Below are positions 52,501-61,500 of a stretch of DNA of 64,000 nt, piece by piece. Each line of letters begins with the position of its first letter. Position 1 is the stretch's first letter. The notes under the pieces are model-generated. The model was not told the DNA's origin. It worked only from the letters and a program-made list of their open reading frames with translations, and did no database searches. The position numbers were made by a program, and so were the translations under genes. Source of the stretch: Saccoglossus kowalevskii (taxonomy: Eukaryota; Hemichordata; Enteropneusta; Harrimaniidae); contig NW_003122909.1 of assembly GCF_000003605.2 (NCBI RefSeq), forward strand, positions 410,901 through 474,900. The letters are read 5' to 3'.

Positions 52501-55500
52501 ATGCTGAAAAGAGTTGGAGGAACTGCAGTAGCATCCCCCCACCCCAGGCACTCCCAACTACACAGAAACTCATAACTCATTAAATAGCACAAATGTTAAA
52601 CAGACTGAAGACAAGCAGATGCAAAATGGAATTCTAGCAATAGCAAAAAACAAGGAAATCATGAAAACAAAGTCAATGTATTGATACAAATTTTACACAA
52701 TATCTTACCATTATTGGTGGAAAGAAAAACAGATAATTTGAAAACAAAATTATAGTATTTCACCAATCTAATTGTAGTAGAAGTGGGGGTGTTGCAAATT
52801 GATGAAATGAAAGACAAATAATTTTAAAGTATAGAGTCACATGACATTGATTAACCAATCATAGCAAGCGTCACCTACCTTCTATCTCTGATGAATGAAT
52901 AATAATGTCCAGCATTAGCCTGTCCGCTGTGAACGACAATACCAACCAACTGATACAAGTCATCATACGACGCTGCCTTGAAAGCTTTTATACTTTTTTC
53001 TTCCGTTTCATTGTTATTATCATTTTCGACCTCTCTCCTGGCAACTCCTTCCACTGTGTAAGGCTCCATGTCAAGTACCCATGGAAACTAGACAAAGCAA
53101 AAACAGATGTTAGTTTCATGTGCAGGCGTCTCTTATTCAATATATTGAACCTCTGTGAAAGCATATACTAGTAACTGTAAAAATACTTTATTTTAGCTGA
53201 AATTAATTTTCGCTGAAAAGACTTTTTGGGTGTTTTGTATGGAATTTAATTTCACTGATTTTTGATGAGTTGAATATAATATATTTGCAGGTATATTCAG
53301 CCAAAATAGCAAAAATAAATTCCAAAAGAAAATGTATTTTTGAGTAATTACAGTGGGTGCCAAAATAAACTGATTAGAAAAATATATGTTGTCCTATATA
53401 TTACCCTTAACTTAGTGTTTGTTTGTTATGACTTTGAAAACTCAACACCTAACATTTAAATGTAGCACCCCTGGACACAACCAATTTCACGCTGGGTGCT
53501 GGGTGGTAAAAATTGTATACACACTTTGTTTTTTCATTTCACTCTTAAAAATTTAATTAATGGCTGTAAATATGGTGGAATATCATGAGACATTGTCATT
53601 CGTATTAAAATTACAACCATGAACTACCACTACCTCTGTACACCAATATTCTGAACCACACTGCAGATGGCACTCTGTTGACGGTTGATTTTATGAGTGA
53701 TGTTACTCTGTGAGAAATGTTTTCAAGCAGATTTCGAGCAAAGGAATTGTGTGAAATGTTAAAATGATGAATTGTAAATTCTTGAACACAATGAATTATT
53801 ATTTGAGGACAAAAATGGCCGCCAAGCAGTGAAAATTCATTCAATCAAAAAATAACTTGATGTGCACCTGTACACCATTGAATTCCTGTCTCTGTACCAA
53901 CTCTGAACTAAATTGGATGACACATGTGTGAGAAATAGCTGGTAATGCATACATGTATATGCACACACGGACGCACTGACACACCTCAATTTATAAGCCC
54001 CCTCCGAATCCCAGATCCAGCAGGGGCTAAAAAAAAACAAGCCATGCATGGAACAGTCCCTATTAGAAGTATTCATGGTCAGTTTATTTTGGTGTCCATT
54101 GTAAAAACACCCAGGTTTAGATTCATTAAATGTATTATTATATATTAATATTTCTTACCTGAAAATAGTCGTCAAACTTAAGTGCTCTATTTGCCTCCCA
54201 ATCATAGCCNNNNNNNNNNNNNNNNNNNNNNNNNNNNNNNNNNNNNNNNNNNNNNNNNNNNNNNNNNNNNNNNNNNNNNNNNNNNNNNNNNNNNNNNNNN
54301 NNNNNNNNNNNNNNNNNNNNNNNNNNNNNNNNNNNNNNNNNNNNNNNNNNNNNNNNNNNNNNNNNNNNNNNNNNNNNNNNNNNNNNNNNNNNNNNNNNNN
54401 NNNNNNNNNNNNNNNNNNNNNNNNNNNNNNNNNNNNNNNNNNNNNNNNNNNNNNNNNNNNNNNNNNNNNNNNNNNNNNNNNNNNNNNNNNNNNNNNNNNN
54501 NNNNNNNNNNNNNNNNNNNNNNNNNNNNNNNNNNNNNNNNNNNNTCTACTGATGTACTATTCAGAGTTTTCGCAGCAATGATATCTGGCAATTAGTTTAA
54601 AAATAACAGCCTGGTCAACTGAATATTGTGAAAAGCTTTTGAATTTAAACAAATTTTCAGGATTTTTTTCTATGAATCAGTGAAATTTCGTATTTTTGTA
54701 GAAGCGAAAATCTCTCTGGTGTCATACAACATGGCATGTCATTACATTTTATCTTCACAAATGTCATCAAACCTCAAAATTTTCAAACAGCAAAAATTAA
54801 CTGGTTTGCAATATACTCAGCAGTGGATTAAAACAAAGTAAAAACTATTTATTGCTAGAAACCCTAAAACATTTTTAGCTTTGGGAATTTTTTAACATGT
54901 CATACTTTGTCGTGATAGGTCATCACTGCAGTTACATCAAGTAAGTTTATAAATCAGATTACCTTTTACTACATGGCCAAGAAAAAAAAATCAATGCAGC
55001 ATTTATTGTATTTTCAAATTGTCATGAAACATATGTTTGTATTTTGATTTTGCATGAAAACTGATTTTTTTTTTTATTTTTTTTTTTAATATTCTGGTAA
55101 AAACCTTCCATAGAATGTAATGCACAAATTGTAATCTGACATACATGAACAGCAGTACAAAAATATCTTTCTTGTATTAAAGTCTGTTACAATGTACTTA
55201 CCTTTTCACCACATTTTTCACAATAATAAGCATTATCTCCTTCTAACATCTCTCCTCGTACAAACTGTTCGAGTGAACTCTCTAGGTTATGACTCTTGAC
55301 GGTTAAGTTTAGTGCAAAAAAAGGTTCCTCTCGTTCATACCTGTTATGGTCATGAAAATAATAATTCTACCATCAGCAAATACTTTTTTTAGTAAATTTA
55401 AAAAAATTCAAGCAAGATGAGAAGGGGATTTTGTAAAATATTTTTAATCAGTCTTTATTAACACCTAACTCAATCCCAGAGGGAGTGAAGGGACAAAAAA

Positions 55501-58500
55501 TCAATGGGAGGGTCGTCACCTGCGCACATACGGGAACTGAGTCCCAAGCGCCGATAACAACACATGCAAAAACACAAAGGCTCATGTGTAGATGCTTGTT
55601 TGTAAACAATGACACGCTATGGCCATCTGACGCATGTGCAGGTGACGACGCCCCCCGCTTTAACTTGCATACTGTGCTATATGTCATTGAGTAATTAATT
55701 TTTTTATTATTAAGAAGGGCACTGAATTGTTCTTTTGTGCAGATACGGTTCAAGTTCAACATTAGATTCAGTTGTTCTGCATGTTCTGAGCTTGCTCTCG
55801 TTATAATTGCCAAATCTATCGTTGTTAATTTCTATTTTCCAATAGTTTGTTGATGTTAAATTTCATGCACGTTAATAACAGTATTTTGTTAAATTCTACT
55901 TAGGAAGAATGTAATTAAAAGAAACCATTTGCTTTTAAGGTTTTCAATGACTGAAAGTTTCCTGAAGTAAGTCTTTGCTGGAGTTTTGGATCAGATTATA
56001 AAATTTGATTGATAGACATTCTGTCACAAAAGAATACTGTAGAATACTTTATTTTCGCTTGGAATTTATTTTCGCTATTTTCGCTGAAGGGATGATTCCG
56101 TGAAAATAAAATCCAGCGAATATACTTTTTTTCCTATATTTCACATTAAACTCATCAAAAATCAGTGAAAATAAATTCCAAGCAAGAACGCCAAAAAGCC
56201 TTTTCAGCGAAAATTATTCCAGCGAAAATAAAGTATTCCACAGTATCTAAACAAAATAAGTTATATCCTACCTGTGAGGGCAGTCTTTACATATCTTCTG
56301 ATCTGAAAAGATTCCCTGAAACTTTGGTTTGAAAATCTCTTTATGTTTCATCTTCTGAGGAGGAAAAACAATGACACAAACTGTAAAGGAGTTACTTATT
56401 TCATTTTCACTCAGTTTTTCAGAGCGTCCTTCAGTATCTTGAGTGATTCTTAAAGATGGACTTGGGAACACAATTTTGACACAGGAATTTCACATAATAT
56501 GTAAGGCTAATATGAAAAAGACTGAAAAAAATAATAATATAGGGTAATCAAACTAGTTATTAAATTAAGTTCAAAATGACCATATCTATATCTATGGATG
56601 CAAATTTGAGTGCCCTATTTTTTTAATTGAATGAATAATTTGAAAAATAAAGAATGCAGAGTGCTTTTAAAATGTAAGTTTGCTACCTCCAACCTTAAAA
56701 TGTTGTCTTCAAGAATACCATCAAATTATCAGTGAAAATTGGAAGTTTACAGTATTTTGTAGACATTTACACAGACAAAAATGAAAAAGCAGGATTATCC
56801 ATTGATATGGGTTAGCAAGGACGAGGTGTGTGACAAATTTGAAAAAAATCCCTGGGACTTGTATGATATATTTTTTTATAATCAAATTCTGATCAAAGAG
56901 TGTATTTTCAGCAAGTGGTTGTTATTTGAGTACCGGTACTTTGGAGAACAAGAATTAAAATATCCCATAAAACCACATTTCTTTAATTACACATTAACAC
57001 TAAATCCAACATTTACGACTAATTTTTGGAATCAAGATAGCTGCATATATTGTTATTTTCAAGTAAATACTATTATAAGAGAAACAAGAGATAAAATAGC
57101 ACTTACTTTTAAATACTCGTCTAATTGATCCGTAAGATCGGTGAAGAACTCAAACGCATCTTGTTGCTCCCTCACATTCACTGGTTGACCCCAAAGTTTG
57201 AAACAATTCCAGAACTTCTCCGGAACATGGTATTGCAGTTTACTTTCCATCAGATGACCAAACACCCTCTGCATCTCATAGAATATATTCTCTTCTTCTT
57301 GCTCGTTAACTTCTATGCTTAGTACTTTCTGTGACATGAATCAACAAATTAGAAGTGTACATATGACTTAAAGCGGGGGAGTCGTCACCTGTGCATGCGT
57401 CTACAAACAAGTGTCTACCCATGAGTGACTAAATTCCTCACCCTCCAGCTTTAAGTCTTTAACGCTTTAACTTATTTTTGAGTAAATAGTGTGTTTTCCA
57501 AACTACATGTATGTCACTACTATGTAATGTGATTAATTTTTCATCAATTGCAAATGTGTATTCCCTTGGGATTCAAAAAAATTTATTCAAAATTTACAGC
57601 AAAATAACACACTTGAGGATTGAACATTGTCGTTGTCTGTGCACATTGCACGCATTTGATCAGTTTCATGCACTGAGCAACACTGTGTGGTTTACATCAG
57701 TTGTATTACTCTATTAATTGAAGTCAACTAAATGGGAGATATTTTGATGGTGCATAGTCTTTGAACATCATTATAGTAAAAATTTATTCTCGGAAATAAT
57801 TTTTTTCAGTTTTTCAAAAATGTTTATCGAGATACAGGAGTACACATATGTTCATTTGGAACACAATTAACAAAAAAATGGTAGAGAAAATACCGGTGGA
57901 AAAACTGAAGGGACTCAAATATCTGAAAGCTTGGGATTGTCAAGTATATCATTGAAATCACACCCACAACAGCCACACACTGCATCAAGATGAGTCAACT
58001 GAAAGAAAGAAGCTATTTCTTGTCACTAACCTCTGCTAACTCGGGGGTCATGTATAGTTGTTGAATCACAGAGTTCATGTAGCAGGTTGCACCTGCGTTA
58101 CGCAGACCTACAAAACCTTCCGTCGGTCGGCCGGCCACAGGCGGTAAATACTGAAAATGAGAATACAGACGTTGAACTGAGTTTTGCTTTCTAGCAAGTG
58201 ATTAAAGTGCAACAGTCATCGTACAGCTTAGTTGTACATGTTGCATGGGACTCACGTCACAGGCGTATTGAGATGACCAAGACGATTCAACCAATCATTT
58301 ATTTGTTTGGCAATGAATTGTAATTCGTATTACTGTATCTGTGAAGTCTCATTGACATTCAAGATTCCTTATATATTATTATCATCAGCACGATTTTATT
58401 TGAGGGAATTAACATTTATTTATTTTTGCTTTGTATGCATCTTTTTGAAGAAAAATCTGTTGCAAACTAGGTGAGCAGTTTTTGTTCACTGCAAGTTCGT

Positions 58501-61500
58501 TTAACAGAACTACTAGACTCATTTGAATAATAAACATGTGCTAAACGAACTAAAAATTTCTTATTGGGAAAGTGTATATTTTGTTATATTTTATTTACTC
58601 AAAGCAGGAATAACGGTCAAGCGGCAAAATGAGAATAATTTTTCGAAATAGATCATTTTCCATATACTGTGAGAGTTGTGCATGAAATCAAAAGCAGAAC
58701 AAACAAAGCTCATAGCATTGTAGTAGCGTAAAAACATTGCGCAAGATTTGACAAACACAAAAGTATTTCCACACTTAATAATGTGCTATACACATTTGAT
58801 GATGGTCAACTCAATAGCATATTCCTCTCTGAAAAATCAGCATTTCAATATTGAGCTATAAAAAAAGAATTCAAAATCAAAACATAAGATTTTTTGCGGG
58901 AAGGCTCGGCCAGCTTTAACACAATATGCAAGATCTCATAGTGAACAGAAAATCGTCTACTGTCATGATGTAATGTGATGTGACATGACCCAACTATTAG
59001 GAGCAAACTTTCGCAACACCTCTTGCAAATAAAACTTAAGAAGAGCACATCATATGTAGAATATTTCAGTTACTTACCTCCCATTCCTTAGCAGTTGATG
59101 GGTCTGCCTTGTGATGCATTGATAGTAATTGTCTTGATATCTCTTGTAAATTATCCAGACACCCATCAGCTAAAACTACTAACATTTCAAATGCTGCAAT
59201 TCTAGACTCCACATGAGAACATCTGCACATAACAAAATAATATTACTCATATTAATTTTATTTTTAATTTGCTTCATAAGTAATGGCTAATCTGAGAAAA
59301 AAAACATAGTGGGCAGAATAATCTAAAGAGTCCATGTTTTTTTAACTATGTCCGAATATGAGTAAACAGCGTCAGTACCTCGGAAATGCTATAGACAATC
59401 AGTCGATGAATTTCAATGTCCCTGTATATCTCATAAAATGACAGGCAGAAAAAAAGCCATCTCTACACATTAAACTGCCTGTTACCAACACGAGAATGAA
59501 TTCCAAGGCCTCTATTTTAAGAGCAGATTCTAGGTTTGAATCACTCTGATCCTCTAAAGCATGCTGTGAGGAACCTAAGGACTGTTTACATGTATGAGGA
59601 AATGACCCGCGACCTCTACATTCTTATCTACTTACTTTGGAACAAACTCTGCAGCATCAGGTATCGGCCTGTCATTTCCGGATCCAGCTAGAATCAGTTT
59701 GGAGGCTGGGAATAAAAACTCATTCAATAGCTTGCTGACCAGGGATTTACCTGAAAGTAAAGACAAATAGACAAAGAAATTATCATAAACTGCTTTGTGA
59801 GAGACAAGGGTGTTCCATGCAAATAACACCCAACAGTGAATTGTAGGTTCAAAATGTTCACATGCAAGTTTTCACGTTAGAATACATTCAACGCATCAGC
59901 ATAGGGCAAACCATTGAAACTTTCATGAAGCTATGTGTGCCACCTTAAAGTCACAGTAACTTACAACTGTACATCAAATCTCATCAAAATGTTCATATTA
60001 GATATGCACATTACCCAGGGTAATGCAACCTTCAGCATTAGGACATACATAATTTGAGCACATTATCATTATTAAATACTACCGTAAAATCTGTATTAGA
60101 AGCCGGACCCATTCTTTTTGAACAATTTAGACCCAAAATTTACCATTCCTCATATGTGTAGATGCTCTAATAGAAGCCGCATCTCCCCACTGTTGCATTG
60201 TACCATTTTAATAGAAACCGCGGCTTTTAATACAGATTTTACATTATTAACTGTTCAATATAAACTTACCATATTTCCTTTTGTCCACGCCTTCACAGGT
60301 GAATAATATCGTCATGAGCCGCAGATGACCGGTGAGTAGTATCTCATCAATGTCCAGAAGATCGGCTTGGTCAGATGATTCAAAGTTATCAAACCATGCA
60401 ATTTCATCTTCCAACATACTGATAGCGTTAATTTGCAAAGATGTCTGTTCAGATTCTGAAGTGAGAAAATATTTAGTTAATATGTCATCATTAAAGAAAT
60501 TGATAATGCATAATAGATTGTAAAGCCATGTTAATATACTTTTTTAACCAATCAATGTTGAAAAATGAAACCAAACTAACACTTACTTGAAAGCCCTTCC
60601 AGTAATCGACATCTCAACTCAAAATACTGACTACACTGACCGAGCAACCTGCAAATAAAAGATCATTACATTATGGAAAGTATCTTTCAATCAAAGTACG
60701 CTATCAGTGCGACCCACAACCTGGAAGCAAGTATCATTCACTGCGATAAACAGATGCGACTGTGGATTGAATTTAGATCAATGAGATTCAACAGGATCTG
60801 GTCGACACTAAATTGACAGATAGTAATGTTTGTTTGGTTAGTACTGACAACACATGTTTCAAGTTTTCTGGTTGCTACGATACTGATCGTGTATCCACCA
60901 CAAGTAAATAAGCCTGTTTTCCTCAGTTTTCACAATTTGAATACCATAAACATATTTCTCCCCAAGTAATATTTTACCAAAGTACGTATAGATGCCATTT
61001 CATGTACTGTAGAATACTTTATTTTCGCTTGGAATTTATTTTCGCTATTTTCGCTGAAGGGATGATTCCGTGAAAATAAAATCCAGCGAATATACTTTTT
61101 TTCCTATATTTCACATTAAACTCATCAAAAATCAGTGAAAATAAATTCCAAGCAAAATGCCCAAAAAGCCTTTTCAGCGAAAATTTATTCCAGCGAAAAT
61201 AAAGTATTCCACAGTATTTCATAAAATTTGTTTAAACTTAATTCAAAGGTAACATGGAATCCTACAATACACAGAATTGGTATAAATAGTATATATAGTT
61301 AAATATTTGCCTAACACTATACACTATCGATGATCAGAAGTGAATCAAGTTCAACCAGCTGCCTTTCACACATATAATAACGAAGCAGCAAGAGAACTCA
61401 AAACTCACATACGATATAAAGAAAAAGACATGAGACAACAAAGACATCCAACAAAAACAAATCATTTCTACAAGTGAGAAATAAATATACTGACACTAAA

